A stretch of 33,259 nt of DNA, from positions 1 to 33,259 of the forward strand of contig NZ_JAAXLT010000178.1 in NCBI RefSeq assembly GCF_013285555.1, given 5' to 3'. Origin of the DNA: Candidatus Cyanaurora vandensis. GTDB lineage: Bacteria; Cyanobacteriota; Cyanobacteriia; Gloeobacterales; Anthocerotibacteraceae. The position numbers were made by a program, and so were the translations under genes. Numbering within the stretch: position 1 is the first letter of the stretch; each line of letters starts with the position of its first letter. Below the pieces are notes generated by a model that searched no databases, was not told the DNA's origin, and saw only the letters and a list, made by a program, of their open reading frames with translations. Below, piece after piece: positions 17,069-24,836 of the stretch.

Positions 17069-17800
17069 CTACTCAGCGGAACGGGCCTCTTCGGTAAAAG
17101 CAGAAGGTAACTCTAGACAGTAGCCCGCGCCGTAGACCGTGCGGATATAGTCTGGGTGGCGCGGATCGGGTTCGAGCTTGGTGCGGAGGTGCCGGATATG
17201 GACGCGGATTGTCTCAATATCATCATCCGGGTCATAGCCCCAGACTTCTTTGAGGATTTCGCTGGGGGCCACGGTCTGGCCGTGCCGTTGCAATAGACAG
17301 TGGAGTAATTCGAATTCGAGGTGCGTCAGCTTAACGGTTTGTCCAAACCAAACCACTTCAAACCGCTCCGGGATCAACGTCAAGGGACCGTAGGAAAGAA
17401 TCTCAGAATGCTTAGCAGCAGGAGGAATGCGGTCCGTCCGGCGGAGCAGAGCGCGGACCCGTGCCAACAACTCCTCGATCTCGAAGGGTTTGGTTAGGTA
17501 ATCGTCCGCCCCGGCATTGAAACCGTCTACTTTGTCCTTGATCCCTGAACGCGCAGTCAGGATCAAAATGGGAATCTCTGAAGTCCGCTCATTACGGCGC
17601 AGCCGCTGGCACACCGTGAAGCCGTCCACATTGGGTAACAGGAGGTCCAAAATGATGAGGTCTGGCATCAACTGCATCGCCATCGCCTGACCCTTAACGC
17701 CATCGTTGGCGCGACAGACCTCGTAACCCGTCATGTCTAGGTTGATGGAAACCAGTTCGAGAATTGTCGCATCATTGTCAACGAGCAGTATTTTGGGCAT
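17069..17800 (-). CDS. rpaA: RpaA-type OmpR-family response regulator
   Basis: 243 residues: receiver (1-120) plus winged-helix DNA-binding domain. The C-terminal half ([64 protein letters not shown]) matches the very conserved RpaA of cyanobacteria, a global regulator of circadian output, phycobilisome-photosystem coupling and redox response. The phosphoacceptor is Asp52 ([10 protein letters not shown]) and the Lys lies in LTKPFE. The acidic pocket reads VDND: position 9, normally the second Asp (CheY D13), is Asn. AAGG eight bases before the ATG supports the start. The gene diverges from tatA and leads into a PAS kinase, not SasA. Confidence 0.88.
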   Translation of the reverse strand: MPKILLVDNDATILELVSINLDMTGYEVCRANDGVKGQAMAMQLMPDLIILDLLLPNVDGFTVCQRLRRNERTSEIPILILTARSGIKDKVDGFNAGADDYLTKPFEIEELLARVRALLRRTDRIPPAAKHSEILSYGPLTLIPERFEVVWFGQTVKLTHLEFELLHCLLQRHGQTVAPSEILKEVWGYDPDDDIETIRVHIRHLRTKLEPDPRHPDYIRTVYGAGYCLELPSAFTEEARSAE

Positions 17801-17876
17801 GTGGTGCGCCTTGCACGATTGAAGATTTACAACGGAATCTTGTGATTAATTTCATGATACCCCATGATTCTTCACG

Positions 17877-17909
17877 GCGACTAGGTGCGACTAGGCATTT
17901 ATTCCTAGT
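17877..17909. promoter_or_regulatory. Repeat cluster in the rpaA-tatA divergent promoter region
   Basis: GCGACTAGG occurs twice with a 10-bp period (17877-17885 and 17887-17895). The second copy forms an inverted repeat ACTAGG-n8-CCTAGT (17890-17909). Another short direct repeat, CATGAT, lies just to the left. The cluster is about 80 bases from each start codon and could be an operator, possibly autoregulatory. This is inference from position and symmetry. Confidence 0.35.
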
Positions 17910-17985
17910 GGCTTACTCTGCAACAAATAATTTCTCGGGTCTATGGGGGTGCCGTGGCAAGATGGATGGGTTATTGGAGAGAACA

Positions 17986-18174
17986 ATGCCTAGTCTGGGC
18001 GGGACTGAAATACTGATTATCCTGGGCGTTGCGCTACTGATTTTCGGACCGACGAAACTGCCGGAGTTGGGCAGTTCCATCGGCAAGGCTCTCAGGAGTT
18101 TTAAGGATGGGGTCAAGGAGGCCGAGAAGACCGACGACGCGCCAGCGGACACGAACAAGTCTTCTACCCCCTAG
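17986..18174 (+). CDS. tatA: TatA/TatE twin-arginine translocase subunit
   Basis: 62 residues. A short N-terminal transmembrane helix (EILIILGVALLIF), the FGPTKLPEL hinge, an amphipathic helix (IGKALRSFKDGVKEAEK) and a charged tail are the full TatA plan. TatA multimers form the pore that exports folded proteins. GGAG seven bases before the ATG at 17986 fixes the start; an upstream in-frame ATG at 17962 would add an atypical extension. The stop codon TAG overlaps the TAG of the convergent isocitrate dehydrogenase, both using CTAG at 18171-18174. Confidence 0.9.
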   Translation: MPSLGGTEILIILGVALLIFGPTKLPELGSSIGKALRSFKDGVKEAEKTDDAPADTNKSSTP

Positions 18175-19241
18175 CCCTGCACCCGTTGGGCGATAGCTTG
18201 AGCCATGGCTTGAGTCCCGACGGATTGACCGCGTGCCAGATCATAGGTCACGGCTTTACCTTCGCGGATCACCTCAGCGACGGCAGTTTCTACGCGCTCG
18301 GCGGCCTCAGTCTCCCCAAGATGGCGTAACATCAGGGCACCCGTAAGGATTAGAGCAGTTGGGTTCACTTTGTCTTGACCCGCGTACTTGGGAGCCGAGC
18401 CATGGATGGCTTCAAACAGGGCACAGTTGTCGCCTAAATTCGCACCTGGAGCCACACCGAGTCCCCCAATTAAACCAGCCGTCAAGTCCGAGATGATGTC
18501 CCCGTAGAGGTTAGGCAGGACTAGCACATCGTAGAGTTCGGGTTTTTGGACCAGTTGCATACACATATTGTCCACAATCCGGTCCTCAAAGGCGATATCA
18601 GGATAGTCCAAGGCCACTTGACGGGCGACTTCCAGGTAGAGACCATCGGTGAACTTCATGATATTGGCTTTGTGGACAGCGGTAACTTTCTTACGGTTAT
18701 TTTTACGGCTGTATTCAAAGGCAAAACGGACAATTCGTTCGCAGGCGGCGGGGGTGAAGGGTTTGATGCTGATCCCAGCGGTGGGGGAGATCTGTTTACC
18801 AGAGGCGCGGTTGAGGGCCTCAATCACGGTCAAGGTCTCAGGCTGGCCCCGCTCAAACTCGATCCCGCAGTAGAGGTCTTCGGTGTTCTCGCGCACCACA
18901 ACCAAATCAATATTCTCAAAGCGGGACTTGACCCCGGTCATGGTCCGGGCGGGGCGCAAGTTGGCATAGAGGTCCAAACTCAGGCGCAAAGCCACGTTCA
19001 CCGAGCGAAACCCGATGCCAACGGGCGTTGTGGTCGGACCCTTGATCCCCACCCCGGTGCGTCGGACTGAGGCCAAGGTCGCTTCAGGGAGTGGGGTCCC
19101 GAAGTTGGTCAGCGCGTCAATCCCGGCTTCTTGCTGGTCCCAATCGAATTGGAGCCCGGTGGCTTCGAGGACTGTAACCATGGCGCGGGTCAACTCCGGC
19201 CCAATGCCATCCCCAGGAATCAACGTGACAGCGTAGGCCAT
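18171..19241 (-). CDS. Isocitrate dehydrogenase, short form with NADP-type signature
   Basis: A 356-residue member of the isocitrate/isopropylmalate dehydrogenase family. Substrate residues match isocitrate enzymes: S-x-N-x-x-x-R in RSVNVALR, LRPAR, RENTEDLY and VHKANIMKFTDG. The cofactor loop reads HGSAPKYAGQDKVNP and the C-terminal part YDLAR, which match the Lys344/Tyr345 and Tyr391/Arg395 NADP determinants of E. coli Icd. NAD enzymes have Asp-Ile at the first pair. The chain is clearly shorter than E. coli Icd (416) or the usual cyanobacterial enzyme (about 475). GAGGGGAG precedes the ATG. It should feed 2-oxoglutarate and NADPH production. Activity on another malate-type substrate is possible. 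Confidence 0.85.
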   Translation of the reverse strand: MAYAVTLIPGDGIGPELTRAMVTVLEATGLQFDWDQQEAGIDALTNFGTPLPEATLASVRRTGVGIKGPTTTPVGIGFRSVNVALRLSLDLYANLRPARTMTGVKSRFENIDLVVVRENTEDLYCGIEFERGQPETLTVIEALNRASGKQISPTAGISIKPFTPAACERIVRFAFEYSRKNNRKKVTAVHKANIMKFTDGLYLEVARQVALDYPDIAFEDRIVDNMCMQLVQKPELYDVLVLPNLYGDIISDLTAGLIGGLGVAPGANLGDNCALFEAIHGSAPKYAGQDKVNPTALILTGALMLRHLGETEAAERVETAVAEVIREGKAVTYDLARGQSVGTQAMAQAIAQRVQG

Positions 19242-19322
19242 AAACTCCCCTCTAAGTCGAATTAGTATACCCGAGGGAGTAGCCCAGCGCGTTAACCTTA
19301 AAATGGTGCTGCCACTAGATCC

Positions 19323-20927
19323 ATGAAAAAAAACAAGGGCTTCGGCAAACCCGCAGCTAGGTCCGCCCCTGAACTCCCCGGTCTCCTCAAGCTAGCCCAC
19401 CAACACCTCCGGGCTGAACGTTTCGCAGAAGCTGGGGTCTTGTACCATCAAGTCCTCCAACTTGACCCGGACCAGCCCGAGGCCCTGCACCGTATGGGCG
19501 TGGTCTTACAAAAGTTAGGCCGGCCCGATACGGGGATTGCCATGATGACCAAGGCCACCCAACTTAAAACCAATTACAGTGAATGCCATTACGATCTCGG
19601 TCACGCACTGCTGGCCCAATGTCAGGTGGATGCGGCCCAAGCTCAGTACGAACGGGTTTTGGTAATCGAGCCGGAATTGGCCCAAGCTCATTTTTGTCTA
19701 GGGAATGTGTTGATGGCGCAGTCCCAGCCTGACCGGGCAGAAATTTGTTATCAGCAGGCCTGTGCCCTACTCCCGACTTGGGCTGAGGCCCACAATGGAT
19801 TGGGCAATGCTCAATTCGCCCTGGCAAAATTTACAGAGGCGGGGGTGAGTTATCAGCAAGCCTGTCAACTCCAGCCGGATGGGGCCGATGTCTATCTCAA
19901 CTTGGGGATGGTCTGCGGTGAAAAAGGGCAACTGACCGAAGCCTTAGCCCACTACCAAAAAAGCCTAGAACTCAATCCCAACGATGCCCAGACGCGCTTC
20001 AACCGCGCCTGCCTGTACCTCTCATTGGGGAATTTTGCGCAGGGTTGGGCTGAGTATGAATGCCGCTGGGGGACGCTTTATTTAGCGCGGACGGCCCGCA
20101 CCTATGCCCAACCCCTATGGACTGGCGAATCTTTTGTGGGGCGGACGGTCTTCCTGTATCCCGAGCAGGGCTTGGGAGATAATCTCCAGTTCATCCGCTA
20201 TGCGTCCTTAGTCAAAGCCAGGGGCGGGACGGTGGTGGTGGAATGCCCAGCCTCACTCAAGGCTCTTTTTGCGACCTGTGTGGGGATTGACCACCTCGTG
20301 GCGACGGGTGAGACTTTACCGCCCTTTGACCTACAACTACCCTTGATGAGTTTACCCCACGTCTTCCAGACGGACCTCGCCACCATCCCCCATCAGGTCC
20401 CTTATCTTTTTGCCCCGGCGGATTGTAACTTGCCCTTGGCGGTACAGACGGCCTTGATGACGGCGGTGGGGTTAAGGGTAGGTATCGTCTGGGCTCCGGG
20501 ATTGGACCATCCTTCTAAATATCAGCGGTACTGCCCGCTCCATCATTTCACCGCACTTTTGACGACGGCGGGGGTATCTTTTTTCTCGTTGTACCAGGGT
20601 CCCCAGGTGACGGAGTTGGCTCCTTTTGCGGGACAACTGGTGGATGTGGGTTCCCATTGCCGGGATTTTAATGATACGGCTTGGGCGATTGCCCAAGTGG
20701 ACCTAGTGGTTACGGTGGATACTTCGGTGACCCATCTCGCGGGGGCTTTGGGTAAACCAACCTGGGTTTTATTACCCGCCGTGGCGGAATGGCGATGGTT
20801 ACTGGACCGCGCAGATAGCCCCTGGTACCCCACGGCTCGTCTCTTTCGTCAACCGGAGGCTGGGGATTGGGCAGGCTTGTTAACTCTGGTCCAAACAGCT
20901 TTGTTGCGTTATTCCAGACCACATTGA
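19323..20927 (+). CDS. TPR protein with C-terminal GT9-like glycosyltransferase domain
   Basis: 534 residues. From about 20 to 240 there are six or seven TPR units (for example FAEAGVLYHQVLQLDPDQPEA and AHYQKSLELNPNDAQTRFN-type repeats). From about 265 a heptosyltransferase-like domain follows: FLYPEQGLGDNLQFIRYA, a central VGIVWAPG, and VVTVDTSVTHLAGALGKP near the C-terminus. This arrangement is common in cyanobacteria and proteobacteria and may act in O-linked or surface glycosylation; the substrate is unknown. No signal peptide is seen. No clear ribosome site precedes the ATG. It diverges from the isocitrate dehydrogenase across 81 bases. The next gene is an exported repeat protein, so a surface role is possible. 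Confidence 0.8.
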   Translation: MKKNKGFGKPAARSAPELPGLLKLAHQHLRAERFAEAGVLYHQVLQLDPDQPEALHRMGVVLQKLGRPDTGIAMMTKATQLKTNYSECHYDLGHALLAQCQVDAAQAQYERVLVIEPELAQAHFCLGNVLMAQSQPDRAEICYQQACALLPTWAEAHNGLGNAQFALAKFTEAGVSYQQACQLQPDGADVYLNLGMVCGEKGQLTEALAHYQKSLELNPNDAQTRFNRACLYLSLGNFAQGWAEYECRWGTLYLARTARTYAQPLWTGESFVGRTVFLYPEQGLGDNLQFIRYASLVKARGGTVVVECPASLKALFATCVGIDHLVATGETLPPFDLQLPLMSLPHVFQTDLATIPHQVPYLFAPADCNLPLAVQTALMTAVGLRVGIVWAPGLDHPSKYQRYCPLHHFTALLTTAGVSFFSLYQGPQVTELAPFAGQLVDVGSHCRDFNDTAWAIAQVDLVVTVDTSVTHLAGALGKPTWVLLPAVAEWRWLLDRADSPWYPTARLFRQPEAGDWAGLLTLVQTALLRYSRPH

Positions 20928-21038
20928 GAGCGTGATGTACTCCCGCCGTTCATTTTTATTGACCGCTGGTAAAAGAGTGGCGTGGTAGTGTGCAATTAAC
21001 CTCTTTTGAGGTTACGTAAACCCGCCAAGGCTCAACCC

Positions 21039-22121
21039 ATGTCTGATAAAATACGCTGCCTCTTGCTTGGCACGGCTGTCTCAACGCTACTCGCTATGCC
21101 AATGACCGTAGAGGCACAGCAAACTAATACTATCTATGGAGATGGCGGACTCGAATCGAACACAGTGGGTTTTGGCAATTCAGCGTTCGGTTTCCAGGCC
21201 CTCCATCGCAACACCACGGGCCGAGACAACACTGCCCAGGGAGCCTATGCTCTTTCCGACAACATTTCCGGTTACTTGAACCTAGCGAGTGGTGCCTATA
21301 CTCTCCGTCGCAATACCAGGGGTTACGCCAACACCGCCCAGGGAGCCTATGCGCTCCTAGCTAACACGACCGGCAATAACAATACCGCAACGGGTAGTAA
21401 TACGCTCTACACCAACACCACTGGCTCCCACAATACCGCGAACGGAGTCGAAGCCCTCAACGCCAATACCACCGGCTCCCATAACATTGCGCTGGGATAT
21501 CAGGCGGGCTTCAATAATCGCACGGGGAATAATAATATTGTGATCGGTAATCTCGGGGCTGCTACGGAGTCTCGAACGATCCGACTCGGTAAATCTGGGA
21601 CCCAAACTAAAACTTTCATTGCCGGCATTTCCGGCGCAACGGCTAGTAAGGGCGTTCAGGTTTTCGTCAATACGGCGGGTCAACTTGGTACCCTCATTTC
21701 GGCGCGTCGTTTCAAGCGTGAGATCAAGGATGTGGGTGGGGTTAGCGATAAGTTGATGCAACTCCGGCCTGTCTCTTTTCAGTACAAAGATGCTGCCGAG
21801 GATGGTACTTATCCCCAGCAATACGGTCTAATTGCTGAGGAAGTGGCTAAGGTATATCCCGAGTTAGTGCAGTACGACGACGAGGGTAAGCCTTTCACCG
21901 TCTACTACCATCTACTCACACCGCTGTTATTGAGCGAGTTACAAAAAGAACATCATCGCAACAACATCCAGCAAGAGGAAATGGCCCAACAGCGGCGCGA
22001 GAACTCAGCACAGGAGCGTGAAATCGCTATTTTAAAATCGGCTCTACAACAACAAGAGACCCAGTTAGCAGCCTTACAGCAGACGCAACAGCAACTCCAG
22101 GTACTCTTGAAAGTCAAATAA
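21039..22121 (+). CDS. Exported YadA-head-like repeat protein with S74 (endosialidase chaperone) domain
   Basis: 360 residues. A Sec signal (CLLLGTAVSTLLAMPM, cleavage after VEA) is followed by seven tandem 17-residue repeats of the form ALxxNTTGxxNTAxG, resembling YadA/Hia trimeric adhesin head repeats. Then comes a peptidase S74 intramolecular chaperone domain (ARRFKREIKDVGGVSDKL, YGLIAEEVAKVYPELV), which in phage tail spikes folds trimers and cleaves itself at a Ser. A Gln-rich coiled coil closes the protein. There is no YadA membrane anchor, so the product is probably secreted or periplasmic. AAGG eight bases upstream supports the ATG at 21039 over a TTG at 21006. Confidence 0.82.
   Translation: MSDKIRCLLLGTAVSTLLAMPMTVEAQQTNTIYGDGGLESNTVGFGNSAFGFQALHRNTTGRDNTAQGAYALSDNISGYLNLASGAYTLRRNTRGYANTAQGAYALLANTTGNNNTATGSNTLYTNTTGSHNTANGVEALNANTTGSHNIALGYQAGFNNRTGNNNIVIGNLGAATESRTIRLGKSGTQTKTFIAGISGATASKGVQVFVNTAGQLGTLISARRFKREIKDVGGVSDKLMQLRPVSFQYKDAAEDGTYPQQYGLIAEEVAKVYPELVQYDDEGKPFTVYYHLLTPLLLSELQKEHHRNNIQQEEMAQQRRENSAQEREIAILKSALQQQETQLAALQQTQQQLQVLLKVK
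21183..21539 (+). repeat. Seven tandem 51-bp units encoding a 17-residue repeat
   Basis: Residues 49-167 of the S74 protein divide into seven units of 17 residues, aligned on A-x-G-x-x-[AT]-L-x-x-N-x-[TS]-G. Units 1, 4, 5 and 6 keep NTTG. The last unit (ALGYQAGFNNRTGNNNI) is the most diverged. Such arrays build left-handed beta-roll trimers and can change copy number by recombination. Confidence 0.8.
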
Positions 22122-22217
22122 GAAGACCCTATTGCCCCACAATCTGACGAGAACAGACTACTAGGAGACCAAGATACGAGAGGTAAAACAGCTTGCTTGC
22201 TCCCAGTTTTTTGTCAT

Positions 22218-22952
22218 TTAATCGTCAGAAAAATAGAACATGGAGTTTTGAATATTTATGGCATTGACCAGAGCTTGGGGGTCTTCTAGGGGCAGGAGAT
22301 GTCCGGCTCTAGGAACTGTGACTAGACGGGCAGCTTTAAGGTATGGGATGACAGCTTGGTTCTGTAGGTCTGCGCCCAGTGTGGTGTCAGCCTCACCGAC
22401 CACAACTAGGGCCGGGACAGTAATTTTAGCCATCGTGGCACTGATATCTTCGCGGCTGAGTTGCTCTAACCAAGCCTGCCAAGCCACCGGAGAACTTCTT
22501 AAAATATCCTCGATAGCTTGTTCTAGGAGTGGCATTGGTAAGGGTTGGTACGTAATCTTTTGGATGGTTGTGTAGGCGGCAGCCCGTTCACCATGAGTGG
22601 TTCGTAATCGTTCGCGTTCCGCCGCTGGGATCGGTTCAGGCGTGGGTGGTGAAGGGGCAATGAGGACCAGAGAATGCAGATCCGGGGGCTGGGTGGCAGC
22701 GTAAGCTAGGGCGATCTTGCCGCCCATGGAGTGACCGACCACAATATGACGGCCCAAATTCTGACTGACCACTAATTCCTTGAGGTCCTGCACAAATTGA
22801 CCCAGCGTGTAATCGCCCACCCATTCCGCCGCTCCTGCAAATCCTCGCAGGTCCGGTGCAACACAACGCCTCCCCACAAGCGCACTAATTACGCCATTCC
22901 AACTGCGCCCCGACCCACCAAAACAATGCAGAAAAACCAGTGCTGGTTCCAT
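22218..22952 (-). CDS. Alpha/beta-hydrolase fold protein
   Basis: A 244-residue single-domain hydrolase. The oxyanion-side motif LHCFGGSG, the nucleophile elbow GHSMGG (Ser), the acid in VVVGEADTTLG and the His in RAGHLLPLE give a full catalytic triad. The cap region is about residues 120-180. The substrate cannot be told from sequence; esterases, lactonases and MenH-like enzymes share this layout. AAGGA seven bases before the ATG at 22952 supports that start over the adjacent TTG. It is convergent with the S74 gene across a 96-base gap that has no clear terminator. Confidence 0.85.
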   Translation of the reverse strand: MEPALVFLHCFGGSGRSWNGVISALVGRRCVAPDLRGFAGAAEWVGDYTLGQFVQDLKELVVSQNLGRHIVVGHSMGGKIALAYAATQPPDLHSLVLIAPSPPTPEPIPAAERERLRTTHGERAAAYTTIQKITYQPLPMPLLEQAIEDILRSSPVAWQAWLEQLSREDISATMAKITVPALVVVGEADTTLGADLQNQAVIPYLKAARLVTVPRAGHLLPLEDPQALVNAINIQNSMFYFSDD

Positions 22953-23080
22953 CAAGTATCCTTCCCTAGAAGTAAGTTAGTGGCTATTCTCTAAATCTGA
23001 CTTTTAATTTGTCCGTTAAGACATCTATTCATGCTTTTCTCCTACCGTAAGTGACTAGATCTTTAAATTCTTGAGTTTTG

Positions 23081-23128
23081 TCAATTGTTGTTGGTATCAA
23101 GGACAAACTCTGGTAGTCCTAGAGCCAT
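23081..23128 (-). pseudogene. PIN-domain toxin stub (first 15 codons)
   Basis: ATG at 23126-23128 follows AAAGGAG and encodes MALGLPEFVLDTNNN before a TGA. LPEFVLDTN is the usual first strand of PIN-domain (VapC-like) toxins, with the first catalytic Asp. The rest of the roughly 130-residue PIN domain is absent from the following bases in any frame I read. It overlaps the stop of the antitoxin-like ORF, the standard layout of antitoxin-toxin pairs. Non-functional remnant. Confidence 0.5.
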
Positions 23129-23313
23129 GGACTCCTTTCTTGCTGCTGATATTGGAGCGGGTCAATTGTTAATCTAATGCTGCCAGCACAGGCAGCTAAA
23201 ACAGTAGCTAAATTAGTGCTGTGTACAACGTCTTGTTCTTGGCTATAATTTTGCAAAATGGATTCGATGCGTTGCCAATCCCGGTAACTGATAATCACAG
23301 CCACGGGTTGCAT
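23119..23313 (-). pseudogene. Antitoxin remnant (Phd/YefM-like C-terminal part)
   Basis: A 64-residue ORF beginning MQPVAVIISYRDWQRIESIL, the PVAV-[IL]-[IV]-S-x-x-D/E-[WY] segment that follows the DNA-binding part in Phd-type antitoxins. The frame remains open a little upstream (FEKQFITNEA), then meets a TGA about 45 bases before the ATG, and the usual N-terminal DNA-binding region is missing. The C-terminal part is not recognisable. A degenerate antitoxin is likely; a small intact protein is possible. Confidence 0.5.
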
Positions 23314-23500
23314 GGCTTCATTGGTAATAAATTGTTTCTCAAAAGTGACCTGGGCTGATCACTGTTAGGGTTCATTGCGGCTTGCTCTTCACGGCTATTT
23401 TAGACATCTGGAATCCAGTTTGACTAACGTTTTTCTCATTCATACGCTCCGCTCCTTCTCAAGAGATTTAGCTCTATGGTAGCGGGGTCGTCGAGCTTTT

Positions 23501-24835
23501 TCAAACCTCAACTTTGAGGTTAGCGGGGCGGTCAGTGACCTCGAACATTTCGGCGTGGGGGATGATGGTTATTTGTCCGAACTCCATTAAGAGGTCGCGG
23601 TAGGCTTGGGCGACGGGGCGGGGATTGCGTTGGAGGTCATAGAGACCACAGGGATTGATATTGCCCAGTTTTTGGGCCAGAGCACTGTCCCAATCCACTT
23701 GGTCAATCAGACTGTACCAAGTGAATCCCAGTACCGGGATGCCGTCGTGCCGGATTCGCAAAATGTTAATCCATTGTTTCCAGAGCCAGTCGGGAGCTTT
23801 CTCAGCATCGAAGATATTGGTCTCGGTACACATGACGGGTTTGCGGTAACGGTCGTAATATTCGCGGGTAATCTGGTACCAACCCATTACGTCCTCGCCC
23901 TGACTCATCTTGCCATTGGGCAAAAGAATCCGCTCATTACGCCCGTAGTAATCATTCCCCATCACCTGATATCCGGGCGGCTCTCCTGCCATGAACCAGT
24001 TATACTCAGCGCGAGTCAGCCCGTTATCCATCAGGAACATACAGACATCGGCGTCGGGCGGGTGGGCATAGAGCAGGTCCAGGGATAGAAACCGGAGCTT
24101 ATTTTCTAGCTTGACTTGGGCCGAGGGGACGACATGGGCATCGTGGGTATACTCCGCGCTCTCACTCTGGACCACCACCAAGTCTGGGCGGTGCTGCGCG
24201 ATACTCTGGGTACCGAGGATACTCGCGGCAACGATATGTTTGAGGGCGGTCACGAAACCCTGGTCAGTTTTGAGTTGTTCATTCCAGAGACCATCGCGAC
24301 CACTGATCCGGGCGGTCACAAAAATCTCATTGACGGGCGTATAGTAGCGGACCCAGGGGTAACGCTGGGCCACCGCCCCGCAGTATTCAGCAAAATGGAT
24401 CGGCAACTCTGGGTTCTGGAAATTCCCCAACCAGTCCGGGACCCCAAAGTGCAAGAGGTCCAGAATCGGGACGATCTCCAAGCGGCGGATCTCCTGCATC
24501 ACCTCATCACAGAAACTCCAGTCATACCGTTTGGGACCTAGATGAACGGTGTGGTAGGGCAGACCGTAGCGCAACACATTCAAGCCCAAATCTTTGACCA
24601 ACTGCAAATCCTTGCGCCAATGCTGATAATGTCCGCACTCCGCCAAGAGATCGCGCCGCACCCGGCCCTGTTCAATCGTCGGATAGGAACACTCAATCCC
24701 CGTGGCAAACATAAAGTTGCGCGAGTCCCCCGTCGGCAGACCGCGCCCATCGCCCCCTGCCGCACCCCCGTACTGGTCGCCGGGGTACTGTCCATCCTGA
24801 TAGCGGTCCTGAATGATTTCTAGGAAGCTTTTCAT
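23501..24835 (-). CDS. Glycoside hydrolase family 1-like enzyme
   Basis: A 444-residue TIM-barrel glycosidase without a signal peptide, so probably cytosolic. The acid/base Glu is in YTPVNEI (about residue 168) and the nucleophile Glu in CTETNI (about 337), the positions of the GH1 motifs TxNEP and TENG, both somewhat diverged. FATGIECSYPTIEQGR and LGLNVLRYGLPYH are typical of the N-terminal barrel. A Gly-rich loop (GGAAGGDGRG) lies near the start. GAGG seven bases before the ATG at 24835 fixes the start, two bases from the GMC stop, so the two are co-translated. Substrate (beta-glucoside, galactoside or an oxidised sugar) is unknown. Confidence 0.82.
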   Translation of the reverse strand: MKSFLEIIQDRYQDGQYPGDQYGGAAGGDGRGLPTGDSRNFMFATGIECSYPTIEQGRVRRDLLAECGHYQHWRKDLQLVKDLGLNVLRYGLPYHTVHLGPKRYDWSFCDEVMQEIRRLEIVPILDLLHFGVPDWLGNFQNPELPIHFAEYCGAVAQRYPWVRYYTPVNEIFVTARISGRDGLWNEQLKTDQGFVTALKHIVAASILGTQSIAQHRPDLVVVQSESAEYTHDAHVVPSAQVKLENKLRFLSLDLLYAHPPDADVCMFLMDNGLTRAEYNWFMAGEPPGYQVMGNDYYGRNERILLPNGKMSQGEDVMGWYQITREYYDRYRKPVMCTETNIFDAEKAPDWLWKQWINILRIRHDGIPVLGFTWYSLIDQVDWDSALAQKLGNINPCGLYDLQRNPRPVAQAYRDLLMEFGQITIIPHAEMFEVTDRPANLKVEV

Positions 24836-24836
24836 C

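Larger units (their letters stand above)
22953..23500. other. Gene-poor stretch with decayed toxin-antitoxin DNA
   Basis: This 548-base gap holds only the toxin-antitoxin remnants and, upstream of them on the minus strand, a 23-codon ORF at 23372-23443 (MNEKNVSQTGFQMSK...). That ORF has a strong AAGGAG site and probably marks the original translation start of the lost antitoxin, now in a different frame. The remainder (22981-23080) is AT-rich with no feature I can name. Confidence 0.45.

Noticed and set aside
18546-19070. 174-codon plus-strand ORF
   Set aside because: It is antisense to the isocitrate dehydrogenase; low-complexity shadow of a GC-rich gene.
22953-23500. CRISPR array or small RNA in the long gap
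   Set aside because: No regularly spaced repeats or promoter-terminator pair are visible; toxin-antitoxin fragments explain part of it.
23606-24088. 160-codon plus-strand ORF
   Set aside because: Antisense to the GH1 gene.
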